Below are positions 32,449 through 41,518 of a stretch of DNA of 64,000 bases, piece after piece. The position numbers and the translations under genes are program-made. Every line of letters begins with the position of its first letter. Within the stretch, counting starts at the first letter, position 1. The notes beneath the pieces are model-generated. The model saw only the letters and a list, made by a program, of their open reading frames with translations. It ran no database searches and was not told the origin of the DNA. Origin of the DNA: Streptomyces sp. NBC_00190 (GTDB lineage Bacteria; Actinomycetota; Actinomycetes; Streptomycetales; Streptomycetaceae); NCBI RefSeq assembly GCF_036203305.1, contig NZ_CP108131.1:2542001-2606000 (forward strand). Reading direction: 5' to 3'.

Positions 32449-33864
32449 ATGACGTACGCACCGAGTGACCGCACCTCCGGCCCCACCCGTCGCACCGCGC
32501 TTGCCGGGCTCGTCGGCGGGACCGGGGCCGTGCTGGCCGCCGGGTGCACACAGTCGGGCGCCACGCCCGCGAACGCGCCCGCACCCGCCCCCTCGGAGTC
32601 GGCCTCCGCTCCCGCGGGCGGACCCACGCCCGGCGTGATGACCCTCTTCAAGGACCCCGCCTTCAACTTCAGCGGGCTCCTGGCGCTCGGCGGGTCCGGT
32701 TTCGGCGGCGCCGAGGTGGGCGAGGTACTCACCGCCGTGAACGCGATCAACAAGGCCGGCCTCTCGGCCCAGACGTACACCGAGACCTTCAGGAAACTCG
32801 GCGATCAGCTCATGGGGCAGCCCCAGGGCAGCAAGCCCGACCAGCAGACCACGCGCTTCCGCGCCCTGCGGGCCGCGCAGTACTACGCCCAGGCCCTGTT
32901 CTTCGTCCTCGGCTCCGACGACCCGGGCAGCGAGGAGCAGCTGTACAAGGCGGGGCGCGGCGCCTGGGACACGTTCTGCAGACTGTGCGACCCGGCGCCG
33001 GTGACGGCGAAGGTCCCGTACCAGAAGACGCCGCTGCCGGTGTGGTTCTTCCGGCCGGACACCTCGGGTGAGCGGCGCCCCACCGTGATCCTCACGAACG
33101 GCAGCGACGGGCAGGACGTCGACATGTGGACCTACGGCGTCTCGGCCGCCCTGGCACGCGGCTGGAACGCCCTGGTGTACGACGGGCCGGGCCAAGGGCA
33201 GCTGCTCTTCGTCGACCAGGTGGTCTTCACGCCGCGCTGGGAGACCGTCGTGACGCCGCTCGTCGACTGGCTGGTCGCCCGCCCGGACGTGGACACGGAC
33301 AGGATCGCCCTGACCGGGCTGAGCATGGGCGGGAACCTGGCACCCCGGGCCGCGGCCTTCGAGAGCAGGATCGCCGCTGTGGTGGCGATGCCCGGCTGCT
33401 TGTCGCCGTGGCTCGGCTTCCCTCCGGAGCTCCGGAAGATCGTCACCCCGGACAAGGAGGAGACGAACGCCATCTGGAACAAGGAGGTCGTCCCCCAACT
33501 GCCCCCGGAGGCGGCCGCGACGATGAAGAAGCGCATCGAGCCCTTCTCCGTGCCGGCGATGCTGGACGCCCGCAAGGGGAAGATGTTCACCGACTTCTGG
33601 ACCCCCGCCAAACTCATCGAGTCGCTGGACATCACGAACGTCATCGGCCGCATCAAGATCCCCACGCTGGTCCTCGACTACGACTACGAGCAGTTCTATC
33701 CCGGCCAGCCGCGCCTGATGTTCGACAAACTGACGACTCCCAACAAGGACTACCTGAAGCTCACCGCGGCCACCGGCGCCCAGCTGCACTGCTCCCCGAT
33801 GGCCCCGCAGCAACACTGCGACGTCGTCTTCGACTGGCTGCAGGAGCAACTCCCGGCCACCTGA
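32449..33864 (+). CDS. Tat-type lipoprotein of the alpha/beta hydrolase (dienelactone hydrolase-like) superfamily
   Basis: A 471-residue protein. The N-terminus (GPTRRTALAGLVGGTGAVLA then AGC) is a twin-arginine lipoprotein signal. After a Pro/Ala/Ser linker and a helical domain of ~130 residues comes an alpha/beta-hydrolase fold: PTVILTNGSDGQDVDMW, YDGPGQGQL, nucleophile elbow TGLSMGGNLA (Ser about 290), and late His in HCDVVF. It would be anchored outside the membrane and hydrolyse an ester or amide; relatives are described as dipeptidyl-aminopeptidase or esterase-like. Substrate unknown. Confidence 0.8.
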   Translation: MTYAPSDRTSGPTRRTALAGLVGGTGAVLAAGCTQSGATPANAPAPAPSESASAPAGGPTPGVMTLFKDPAFNFSGLLALGGSGFGGAEVGEVLTAVNAINKAGLSAQTYTETFRKLGDQLMGQPQGSKPDQQTTRFRALRAAQYYAQALFFVLGSDDPGSEEQLYKAGRGAWDTFCRLCDPAPVTAKVPYQKTPLPVWFFRPDTSGERRPTVILTNGSDGQDVDMWTYGVSAALARGWNALVYDGPGQGQLLFVDQVVFTPRWETVVTPLVDWLVARPDVDTDRIALTGLSMGGNLAPRAAAFESRIAAVVAMPGCLSPWLGFPPELRKIVTPDKEETNAIWNKEVVPQLPPEAAATMKKRIEPFSVPAMLDARKGKMFTDFWTPAKLIESLDITNVIGRIKIPTLVLDYDYEQFYPGQPRLMFDKLTTPNKDYLKLTAATGAQLHCSPMAPQQHCDVVFDWLQEQLPAT

Positions 33865-33873
33865 CGCACAACG

Positions 33874-33910
33874 ACTCCGGGCCGGTGGTCAGTGACCACC
33901 GGCCCGGAGT
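33874..33910. terminator. Bidirectional terminator (perfect 18-bp inverted repeat)
   Basis: ACTCCGGGCCGGTGGTCA and its exact reverse complement meet around a single G, between the convergent hydrolase and glnA2 genes. Pairing partly extends outward. It should end both transcripts. Confidence 0.85.
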
Positions 33911-33944
33911 GTCGTGCATGCCCCGATGGGGCTGTGAGCTGCGG

Positions 33945-35306
33945 CTACAGCACCGGGAGGTTCTTGCGGAGTTCGAAGGCCGTGACCTCCGAGCGGTATT
34001 CCTCCCACTCCTGCTTCTTGTTGCGCAGGAAGAAATCGAAGACGTGCTCGCCGAGGGTTTCGGCGACCAGTTCGCTGCGCTCCATCAGGGCGATGGCCTC
34101 GCCGAGGTTCTGCGGGAGGGGTTCGATGCCCATCGCGCGGCGTTCGGCGTCGGAGAGGGCCCAGACGTCGTCGTCGGCGCCCGCCGGGAGTTCGTAGCCC
34201 TCCTCGATGCCCTTCAGGCCGGCGGCCAGCAGGACGGCGTACGTGAGGTACGGGTTGGCACCCGAGTCGATCGAGCGGACCTCGACGCGCGCGGAGCCGG
34301 TCTTGCCCGGCTTGTACATCGGGACGCGGATCAGGGCCGAGCGGTTGTTGTGGCCCCAGCAGATGTACGAGGGGGCCTCGCCGCCCGAGCCGGCGGTGCG
34401 GGAGGAGCCGCCCCAGATGCGCTTGTAGGAGTTGACCCACTGGTTGGTGACGGCCGCGGTCTCCGCCGCGTGCTTCAGCAGGCCCGCGATGAACGAGCGG
34501 CCGACCTTGGAGAGCTGGTACTCGGCGCCCGACTCGTAGAAGGCGTTGCGGTCGCCCTCGAAGAGGGAGAGGTGGGTGTGCATGCCCGAGCCGGGGAACT
34601 CCGAGAAGGGCTTCGGCATGAAGGTGGCCTGCACGCCCTGCTCCAGGGCAACCTGCTTCATCACCAGGCGGAAGGTCATGATGTTGTCGGCCGTGGAGAG
34701 CGCGTCGGCGTAGCGCAGGTCGATCTCCTGCTGGCCCGGGGCGCCCTCGTGGTGGCTGAACTCGACCGAGATGCCCATCGATTCGAGCATGGTGATCGCC
34801 TGGCGGCGGAAATCCATGCCCACGTTCTGCGGAGTGTGGTCGAAGTAGCCGGAGTTGTCCGCGGGAGTGGGCCTGGTGCCGTCGAGCGGCTTGTCCTTCA
34901 GCAGGAAGAACTCGATCTCCGGGTGGGTGTAGAAGGTGAAGCCCAGGTCGGAGGTCTTGGCCAGGATGCGCTTGAGGACGTAGCGCGGGTCCGCGAAGGA
35001 CGGGGAGCCGTCCGGCATCAGGATGTCGCAGAACATCCGGGCGGTGCCGGGGGCCTCTGCGCGCCACGGCAGTATCTGGAAGGTGCTCGGGTCCGGCCTG
35101 GCGATCATGTCGGACTCGTAGACCCGCGCGAAGCCCTCGATCGCGGAGCCGTCGAAGCCGATGCCCTCGTCGAAGGCCTGCTCCAGCTCCGCGGGGGCGA
35201 CCGCGACGGACTTGAGGAAGCCCAGTACGTCGGTGAACCACAGGCGCACGAAGCGGATGTCGCGCTCCTCAAGCGTCCGGAGGACGAATTCCTGCTGCTT
35301 GTCCAT
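33945..35306 (-). CDS. glnA2: Glutamine synthetase-like enzyme, GlnA2 type
   Basis: A 453-residue glutamine synthetase I-fold protein from ATG 35306. Motifs: GFDGSAIEGFARVYESDM, FYTHPEIEFFLL, TFMPKPFSEFPGSGMHTHLS and NRSALIRVP (active-site Arg). From memory it matches S. coelicolor GlnA2 in opening (MDKQQEFVLRTLEERDIRFV) and length; that enzyme is reported to gamma-glutamylate polyamines rather than make bulk glutamine. A YELP element corresponds to the adenylylation loop of ordinary GlnA. Canonical glnA would be elsewhere. The upstream 170 bases hold the divergent promoter with the 35479 gene. Confidence 0.9.
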   Translation of the reverse strand: MDKQQEFVLRTLEERDIRFVRLWFTDVLGFLKSVAVAPAELEQAFDEGIGFDGSAIEGFARVYESDMIARPDPSTFQILPWRAEAPGTARMFCDILMPDGSPSFADPRYVLKRILAKTSDLGFTFYTHPEIEFFLLKDKPLDGTRPTPADNSGYFDHTPQNVGMDFRRQAITMLESMGISVEFSHHEGAPGQQEIDLRYADALSTADNIMTFRLVMKQVALEQGVQATFMPKPFSEFPGSGMHTHLSLFEGDRNAFYESGAEYQLSKVGRSFIAGLLKHAAETAAVTNQWVNSYKRIWGGSSRTAGSGGEAPSYICWGHNNRSALIRVPMYKPGKTGSARVEVRSIDSGANPYLTYAVLLAAGLKGIEEGYELPAGADDDVWALSDAERRAMGIEPLPQNLGEAIALMERSELVAETLGEHVFDFFLRNKKQEWEEYRSEVTAFELRKNLPVL

Positions 35307-35478
35307 GCCTTCATCCTCGCAGTTCAGACGGCCTGTGCACCACCACCGCGAGGGCCTGGACACAGTCGGGCCGGCCCAGTATCGCCAGCTGTGGTTTCCG
35401 CCAGATTACGCACCCCGCAAAGCTCGCGGCACCCCCGCACTGACCTTGGACCGGTCATGAGCATTACCATCTGCGCCC

Positions 35479-35856
35479 ATGGGGGGCCGGCAGTACACGC
35501 GACGGGGGCGTCACACACGTCCCGCGCTGCTGCGCGCCGTCCTCCTGACGGCCTTCGGGGTGCTGACCGGAGTACTCCTCCTGTGCGCCCGGCCCGGTGA
35601 ACACCATGCCCCGACGGAGTACACGGCGGCTCGCGGCGCGGCGCACGCCGTCTGCGTGTCCCCGGACGATCTGCCCGGCTGTTCTCCGCTCGAGCACGTG
35701 ATCCCGGGTGTGCTGCCCGTCCCGCCGCCCGCCGTGACCGTGGCCGGCGGGGATCCGCCGCCGGCCGTCGCGACCGGCGGGGCGGCGCGGATCCGGCCTC
35801 CCGCGCCACTCTCGCGCGCCCCCGACCTGCATGCCCTCCAGGTGCTGCGGACCTGA
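35479..35856 (+). CDS. Small membrane protein, unknown
   Basis: A 125-residue protein with a basic N-terminus (RRGRHTRPALLRAVLLTAFG), one hydrophobic helix (AVLLTAFGVLTGVLLLCA) and a Pro/Ala-rich exterior tail with two Cys (VCVSPDDLPGC). No family recognised. It precedes DUF3105 and DUF305 genes on the same strand with a 54-base gap and may belong to that metal-linked unit. Confidence 0.6.
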   Translation: MGGRQYTRRGRHTRPALLRAVLLTAFGVLTGVLLLCARPGEHHAPTEYTAARGAAHAVCVSPDDLPGCSPLEHVIPGVLPVPPPAVTVAGGDPPPAVATGGAARIRPPAPLSRAPDLHALQVLRT

Positions 35857-35910
35857 CGGGTCCGGCTTCCGCGTCCATCCACCCCCCTCAGCAGAAGGAA
35901 CCAGGGCACC

Positions 35911-36582
35911 ATGGCCAGCAAGTCCGGAAACACCACAGACCAGCACTCCCGCCAGGCGCGCATAGCCCAGATGCGCCGGGCCGACAAGGCCCGCGAGCGG
36001 CGCAACAAGGCCATCGCGATCACGACCTCGGCGGTCGTCGTCGTCGGCCTGGTCGGTTTCGGCGCGTGGGTGATGATCGACCAGAAGCAGACCGAGCAGC
36101 GCAAGAAGGACGCCGTGGAACTGGCGCGCAAGACGCCGGTCGAAGGCGAGCAGACCTGGGACGCGGCGAAGTTCGGCCGCAACCACGTCGAGACCCCGGT
36201 GAAGTACGAGATGAACCCGCCCGTCGGCGGTGACCACCACCCCCGCTGGATGAACTGCAACGGCGACGTCTACAAGAGCCCGGTGCCCGAGGTGAACGCC
36301 GTGCACTCGCTGGAGCACGGCGCGGTCTGGGTGACGTACAACGAGAAGGCCGGCCAGGCCGACCTGGACAAGCTCGCCGAGACGGTCGGCAAGACCCCGT
36401 ACACGCTGATGAGCCCGGTCAAGGAGCAGGCCGGCTCGATCATGCTCAGCGCGTGGGGCAAGCAGGTGACGGTGGAGAAGGCGGACGACCCGCGCGTGAC
36501 GCAGTTCTTCACCAAGTACGTGCAGGGCCCGCAGACCCCCGAGCCGGGCGCGGCCTGCACGAACGGGGTGACCGGCAAGTGA
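35911..36582 (+). CDS. DUF3105 membrane-anchored protein
   Basis: A 223-residue protein. After a charged N-terminus (QARIAQMRRADKARERRNK) one helix (AIAITTSAVVVVGLVGFGAW) anchors an exterior DUF3105 domain: MNPPVGGDHHPRWMNCNGDVY, HSLEHGAVWVTY, SPVKEQAGSIMLSAWG. The HH, Cys and HSLEHG residues look like a metal site. The stop codon overlaps the start of the DUF305 gene, so the two are coupled; in actinobacteria these families recur together. Role in copper or another metal is inferred. Confidence 0.85.
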   Translation: MASKSGNTTDQHSRQARIAQMRRADKARERRNKAIAITTSAVVVVGLVGFGAWVMIDQKQTEQRKKDAVELARKTPVEGEQTWDAAKFGRNHVETPVKYEMNPPVGGDHHPRWMNCNGDVYKSPVPEVNAVHSLEHGAVWVTYNEKAGQADLDKLAETVGKTPYTLMSPVKEQAGSIMLSAWGKQVTVEKADDPRVTQFFTKYVQGPQTPEPGAACTNGVTGK

Positions 36583-37379
36583 GCCGCACCCCTCGTACGT
36601 ACTGGGCCGCGGGCTCGGCCGTGCTGCTGGCGCTGCTGTTCGCGGCGGCCGCCACGGTCGCAGCGACCGGCGACTCCGGTACGCAGGCCGGCACGTCGGC
36701 CGGGCCTCCGGGCCTGCACTCGCCGGACGCGGGCTTCGCGCGCGACATGGCGGTGCACCACCAGCAGGCGGTGGAGATGTCGTTCATCGTGCGGGACCGC
36801 ACCCAGGACGAGGCGGTACGCAGCCTCGCCTACGACATCGCCAACACCCAGGCCAACCAGCGGGGCATGATGCTCGGCTGGCTGGACCTGTGGGGGCTGC
36901 CGAAGGTGGTGGCCGGCGAGCCGCCCATGTCCTGGATGGGCACCTCCGAGGAGGACGGCAAGCAAGGCGAGCACAGTGGCCACGGCGGGCACGGCGGCCA
37001 CGGCACGGACGGCGAGCACGGCACGGACGGCACGCACGGCACGCACGGCACCGACGGCGGCCACAGCGAGAACAGCAGCCCCTCCGGTCACTCCGGCCAC
37101 GGCACGGCGGCCAAGCCGGGCGCGCTGATGCCCGGCATGGCCACCAAGGAGGAGCTCGCGCAGCTTGCCGCCGCGAGCGGCCGGGACGCGGAGGTGCTCT
37201 ACCTCCAGCTGATGACCGACCACCACAAGGGCGGCGTGGAGATGGCCGAGGCCTGCGCGCGCCAGTGCCGGACCCCGGTCGAGCGGGATCTGGCGCAGGG
37301 CATGGTCGACGCGCAGCGCTCCGAGCTCACCCTGATGGCGGACATGCTGGGCAAGCGCGGAGCCGCACCGCGCGGGTGA
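36579..37379 (+). CDS. DUF305 (ferritin-like) protein with a His-rich insertion
   Basis: A 266-residue exported protein starting at the GTG inside the preceding stop (GTGA). Signal-like helix YWAAGSAVLLALLFAAAATV, then DUF305 halves with HHQQAVEMS (about 66) and TDHHKGGVEMAEAC (about 222), typical four-helix metal-binding motifs. Between them (about 128-172) is an insertion of HGGHG, HGTDG and HSGHG units with more than a dozen histidines. DUF305 proteins such as CopM bind copper; the His tract should raise metal capacity. Likely extracytoplasmic Cu/Ag binding, not demonstrated. Confidence 0.85.
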   Translation: MSRTPRTYWAAGSAVLLALLFAAAATVAATGDSGTQAGTSAGPPGLHSPDAGFARDMAVHHQQAVEMSFIVRDRTQDEAVRSLAYDIANTQANQRGMMLGWLDLWGLPKVVAGEPPMSWMGTSEEDGKQGEHSGHGGHGGHGTDGEHGTDGTHGTHGTDGGHSENSSPSGHSGHGTAAKPGALMPGMATKEELAQLAAASGRDAEVLYLQLMTDHHKGGVEMAEACARQCRTPVERDLAQGMVDAQRSELTLMADMLGKRGAAPRG

Positions 37380-37538
37380 CGCGACACGCTCGTACGGTGG
37401 TGGGAGGACGCCCTCTCACCCGTACGGGCGTGTACGCCCCGCGTGCAGTCGCGCCGGGCCGAACGGCCGAATGAGGGCGAGGACGCCGAGACGGGCGCAT
37501 CCGCTCCCGCCGAGGACGGCACTCAGGAGGTTTACGCG

Positions 37539-37958
37539 ATGACCACCGCCGGAGAGATCATGCACGCCGGGGCCCAGTGGATCCCCGCCACCGAGACCCT
37601 CGACCGGGCGGCCCAGCTGATGGCCCGGCTCAATGTGGGCGCGCTCCCCATCAGCGACAAGACGGAACGCCTCTGCGGCATCCTCACCGACCGCGACATC
37701 GTGGTGGGCTGTGTGGCCAAGGGGCACAACCCGTCGAAGGTGACGGCCGGCGACATGGCCAAGGGCACGCCGCGCTGGATCGAGGCGAGCGCGGACGTCT
37801 CCGAGGTGCTGGAGGAGATGCAGAGCCACCAGATCCGCCGGCTTCCGGTGATCAGGAACAAGAGGCTCGTCGGCATGATCAGCGAGGCCGACCTCGCGAA
37901 GCACCTCTCGGAGGAGCAGATCGCCGGCTGGGCGGAGATGGTCTACGCACGCAGCTGA
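37539..37958 (+). CDS. Two-CBS-domain protein
   Basis: A 139-residue soluble protein from ATG 37539 with AGGAGG eight bases upstream. Two CBS motifs in tandem: TLDRAAQLMARLNVGALPIS ... GILTDRDIVV and VSEVLEEMQSHQIRRLPVIR ... GMISEADLAKHL. Such stand-alone pairs bind adenine nucleotides and act as energy or stress sensors in Streptomyces. It converges with, and overlaps by 16 bases, the hydrolase gene on the other strand. Confidence 0.9.
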   Translation: MTTAGEIMHAGAQWIPATETLDRAAQLMARLNVGALPISDKTERLCGILTDRDIVVGCVAKGHNPSKVTAGDMAKGTPRWIEASADVSEVLEEMQSHQIRRLPVIRNKRLVGMISEADLAKHLSEEQIAGWAEMVYARS

Positions 37959-38833
37959 CCGGCCGCCGTGCGGACCGCCCGGGCCACCTGGTCCGGGCGG
38001 TCCAGCATGACCAGGTGCCCGGCGGGCTCGGCGACCTCGAAGCGGGCGCCGATCCGGTCCGCGAGGTCCGCCTGGCGGGCGAGCCAGCGCAGGGCGCCAC
38101 GGCCGGACGAGCCGTCGTGGCCCGCGAGGACGACGGCGGGCGCGGTCAGCGGGTGCGTCCGGCGCAGGGCCACGAGCTCGGCGGCCATGTCCGGATAGCG
38201 GGAGTTCTCCAGCAGGACGCCGCACCAGACGCGGCCGGTGCGGTAGCAGCGCCGTACGAGGTCCCGCGCGGCCGGGTCGCCGCCGCCGGTGCGTGAGGCC
38301 CGTACGGTCGCCCGCCGGGCGAGCGGCCCCAGCGCGGCGGGCAGTCCGGCGGCGGTCAGCGCCCCGCCCAGCGCGCGGGCGGCGCCGGTGCGCAGCGCGG
38401 CCGGCAGCACCGTACGGGGTGCCTCCTCCACGCTGGAGTCGAGGAGGACCAGGGCTGCGGTGCGCCCAGGGTGGAGCCGGGCGAAGGCCTCGGCGTAGAA
38501 CCCGGCGATCGAGTGCCCGACGACGGTGACGGGGCCGGCGACCGGGCCGGTGAGGCCGAGGGCGTCCAGCAGCGCGGCGAGCCGGTGGGCCTCCCCGACG
38601 GTGGTCGGCGGCGCGGCGGCCGGGCCGCTGAGGCCGTGTCCGGGCCGGTCGAAGCGGACGACGGTACGGCCCTGTGCCACCAGCAGGGCGGCGACCGCAT
38701 CCCAGTCGAACCAGGCCATGGCGAGTCCGGCGTCGAGCACGGCCACGGGGCCGCGGCCCTCGACGACCACGTGCAGCGGGACCCCGTCCACCCGGACGAA
38801 CGAGGCGGTGTCCTTCGTGCGGCGCGCGCTCAC
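37943..38833 (-). CDS. Alpha/beta hydrolase
   Basis: A 296-residue soluble enzyme from GTG 38833. Features: VAVLDAGLAMAWFDWDAV (cap of strand 3), FDRPGHGLS, nucleophile elbow VVGHSIAGFYAEAF, LLDSSVEEAPR, and the terminal His in EPAGHLVMLDRPDQV. The GHSIAG and PGHG signatures place it with epoxide-hydrolase/esterase-like proteins. The start overlaps the stop of the upstream DUF998 gene by four bases, so the two are co-translated. Substrate unknown. Confidence 0.85.
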   Translation of the reverse strand: MSARRTKDTASFVRVDGVPLHVVVEGRGPVAVLDAGLAMAWFDWDAVAALLVAQGRTVVRFDRPGHGLSGPAAAPPTTVGEAHRLAALLDALGLTGPVAGPVTVVGHSIAGFYAEAFARLHPGRTAALVLLDSSVEEAPRTVLPAALRTGAARALGGALTAAGLPAALGPLARRATVRASRTGGGDPAARDLVRRCYRTGRVWCGVLLENSRYPDMAAELVALRRTHPLTAPAVVLAGHDGSSGRGALRWLARQADLADRIGARFEVAEPAGHLVMLDRPDQVARAVRTAAGQLRA

Positions 38834-39540
38834 GTACGGCCCTCCTTGTGGACGGAGTACGCGAGCAGGCCCAGCCACAGCGCGACGAGGAGGACCTGCA
38901 GCCGCTGCCCGGCGCCCAGGGCCCAGGTCCCGTGGCCGGCGGTGAACAGCGCGATGGCCGACAGGGTCCAGGCCGTGGCGAGCAGTTCGAGGACGACGAG
39001 CGCGGGGCCGTAGCGGGCGAGCGGGGCGAACCAGCCGTAGCGGCGGGCGGCGACGGTGAGGGCCACCAGACCGACGAGGGCGCCCGTCATGGCGAGGCTG
39101 CTGCTGACGGCATGGGCCTGATGGGTGGCGGGAACCAGCCCGGCGGTCTCCCGGGCGGCGCAGACGGGGTCCACGGTGGGCGCGCAGCTCAGCGGCAGCC
39201 AGGCGTCGGCGGCGGTGGCCGCGCCGAACAGGGTGACCCCGGCCCAGCCGGTGACCGCCCAGGGGCGGCGGGACTCCGCGTGCCGCACCAGCCGGAGCAG
39301 TGCGAGCAGGCCGCCGGTGAAGGCGAGCAGCCCGGCGGTGAAGTCGGTGGCCCGGAACAGGCCGCCGAGCGGCTGGTTCTGGGCGGCGAGCTCGCTGACG
39401 TACGTCTCGATGGGGTTGAGGCCGGTGGAGAGGACGACTTCGAGCACCCACGCGGTGTAGGCGGCGGCGCCCAGGCCGATGAGCACGGCGACCGGCCAGG
39501 CGGTCCGCGGAGAACGCAGAGAGAGGCCATTGGTGGACAT
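38830..39540 (-). CDS. DUF998 integral membrane protein
   Basis: A 236-residue protein with six or more hydrophobic helices. The conserved beginning TGLNPIETYVSELAAQNQPL followed by FRATDFTAG is the DUF998 hallmark. Function unknown; some relatives are found near terpene or lipid genes. It is first in a two-gene minus-strand operon with the alpha/beta hydrolase. The 230-base gap upstream (39541-39770) is the divergent promoter region with the multicopper oxidase and shows a GC-rich hairpin near 39650 but no gene. Confidence 0.85.
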   Translation of the reverse strand: MSTNGLSLRSPRTAWPVAVLIGLGAAAYTAWVLEVVLSTGLNPIETYVSELAAQNQPLGGLFRATDFTAGLLAFTGGLLALLRLVRHAESRRPWAVTGWAGVTLFGAATAADAWLPLSCAPTVDPVCAARETAGLVPATHQAHAVSSSLAMTGALVGLVALTVAARRYGWFAPLARYGPALVVLELLATAWTLSAIALFTAGHGTWALGAGQRLQVLLVALWLGLLAYSVHKEGRT

Positions 39541-39770
39541 GGTGTGACTAATCCTAGACAGACCCGGAGTCGTTCCTTCGATCGGATACCCGCCCCGGGT
39601 AGCGTCCGGGCCATGACGGGCAGTGACCGTTGAGCCGCGCCGCTCGGGGGCGCGGCCCGTGTTCCGGCCGGGATCGGCGCGGGCGGCGGACCGGCCTCGC
39701 CCTCGCCGAGCCCCGAGCCCGGCCCCGGCCCTGACCTTCGCGTGTCCTCCCCCACTCGTTAGGTGCTCCC

Positions 39771-41441
39771 ATGTGTCCTCATCCCACCCGTCGAGCCGTG
39801 CTCGGCGCGTCCGCCGCCGCTGTCGCCGCCGCCGGTTCGGGGCTGCTCGCCGGCTGTGCGGGCTCCTCCGGACGGGGCCCGCGCCCCGGCACCGGTGTCG
39901 GCACCGGCCATGCGGCCGCGCACCACGGCGGCTCCGCCGCCGACGGGCCGACGGGGTACGTGGATCCGGCCGGGCCCGAGGTCAAGGCCGCCGAGGCCGC
40001 CCGCAAGGCCGCTGGGCCGGTCACCGAGGTCAAGCTCACGGCCGCCGCCACCACGCTCGACCTCGGCGGCGGCCGCACCGTCCGCTCCTGGGCGTACGGG
40101 GACCGGCTCCCGGGCAAGGAGGTGCGGGTCACCGCCGGCGGCACCCTCGCCCTCACCCTGGCCAACAACCTCCCCGAGGCCACCTCCATGCACTGGCACG
40201 GCCTCTCGCTGCGCAACGACATGGACGGCGTCCCCGGGCTGACCCAGCGGGACATCGCCGCGGGCGGCTCGTTCGCGTACCGGTTCGCGGTCACGCACCC
40301 GGGGACGTACTGGTTCCATCCGCACACCGGTGTGCAGCAGGACCGCGGGCTGTACGCCCCGCTCATCGTCGAGGACCCGAAGGAGCCCCTCTCGTACGAC
40401 AAGGAGTGGGTGGTGGTGCTGGACGACTGGATCGACGGGGTGGGCGGCGCCACCCCGGACGCCGTCCTCGCCGAGCTCCGCAAGCGCCGGCCCGGAGGCC
40501 ATGCCCACGGCAAGGCCCGCACCCCGGGCACGCCCGCCGGTCCCTCCGCCTCCGCCGGTCCCTCCGCCCCCGCCACCCCGGCGGCCAAACCGGGTGCCAC
40601 CGGCGTGCCCTCGCACCTGCTGGTGGGCGCCGACAGCGACATCCTCGGCGAGGAAGCGGGCGACGTCGCCTACCCGTACTACCTGGTCAACGGCAGGGTC
40701 GCGGACGACCCGTCGGTCTTCACCGCCCGCCCCGGCGACCGGATCCGGCTGCGCATCATCAACGCCGGCGGGGACACCGCCTTCCGCCTGGCCCTCGGCG
40801 GCCACGAACTGACGGTCACCCACACGGACGGCTTCCCGGTCGAACACGCGACGACGGGCTCGCTGCTGCTGGCCATGGGCGAGCGGTACGACGTCCTGGT
40901 CACCGCCGGGGACGGGGTGTTCCCGCTCACCGCGCTGGCCGAGGGAAAGGGGAAGTCGGCGCTCGCGGTACTGCGCACCGGCAGCGGTACGGCGCCCACC
41001 GCCGGGACCCGGCCGACCGAGCTGGACGGGCCCCCGCTGATGGCGGACGCGCTCAAGCCCGCCGAATCGGCCGCACTGGCACCGCGCGAGCCGGACCGCA
41101 CGGTCCAGCTCAGACTGACCGGCTCCATGAGCCGGTACAACTGGGCCTTCGACGGCGCTCCCTACACACCCGACCAGCGGCACCCGGTGAAGGCGGGCGA
41201 GCGGGTCCGGCTGGAGTTCAGGAACGCGACGCCGATGTGGCACCCGCTGCACCTGCACGGGCACACCTTCGCCCTCGGCGGCGGGGCCGGCGGGGCCCGC
41301 AAGGACACCTCGATCCTGCTGCCCGGCGGGACGCTGACGGCCGATTTCGACGCGGACAATCCCGGCCTGTGGATGACGCACTGCCACAACGTCTACCACT
41401 CGGAATCCGGGATGATGACGGTGCTCGGCTACCAGCTCTAG
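39771..41441 (+). CDS. Multicopper oxidase, Tat-exported lipoprotein
   Basis: A 556-residue oxidase from ATG 39771. The signal is TRRAVLGASAAAVAAAGSGL then LAGC. All four copper motifs are present: MHWHG, YWFHPHTG, HPLHLHGH and MTHCHNVYHSESGMM, i.e. a type 1 site plus trinuclear cluster with Met axial ligand. It oxidises Cu(I) or organic substrates while reducing O2 to water, outside the membrane. A Pro/Ala/Ser-rich interdomain linker (about 245-275) is variable. Its location close to DUF305/DUF3105 suggests a copper tolerance role, inferred. Confidence 0.9.
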   Translation: MCPHPTRRAVLGASAAAVAAAGSGLLAGCAGSSGRGPRPGTGVGTGHAAAHHGGSAADGPTGYVDPAGPEVKAAEAARKAAGPVTEVKLTAAATTLDLGGGRTVRSWAYGDRLPGKEVRVTAGGTLALTLANNLPEATSMHWHGLSLRNDMDGVPGLTQRDIAAGGSFAYRFAVTHPGTYWFHPHTGVQQDRGLYAPLIVEDPKEPLSYDKEWVVVLDDWIDGVGGATPDAVLAELRKRRPGGHAHGKARTPGTPAGPSASAGPSAPATPAAKPGATGVPSHLLVGADSDILGEEAGDVAYPYYLVNGRVADDPSVFTARPGDRIRLRIINAGGDTAFRLALGGHELTVTHTDGFPVEHATTGSLLLAMGERYDVLVTAGDGVFPLTALAEGKGKSALAVLRTGSGTAPTAGTRPTELDGPPLMADALKPAESAALAPREPDRTVQLRLTGSMSRYNWAFDGAPYTPDQRHPVKAGERVRLEFRNATPMWHPLHLHGHTFALGGGAGGARKDTSILLPGGTLTADFDADNPGLWMTHCHNVYHSESGMMTVLGYQL

Positions 41442-41518
41442 GCCCGGAGAGGCCCGGACAGGCCCGGAAACAGGCCGGAGCCAGGACATCGCGTCAGAAA
41501 GACGATTAGACTGGGCCC

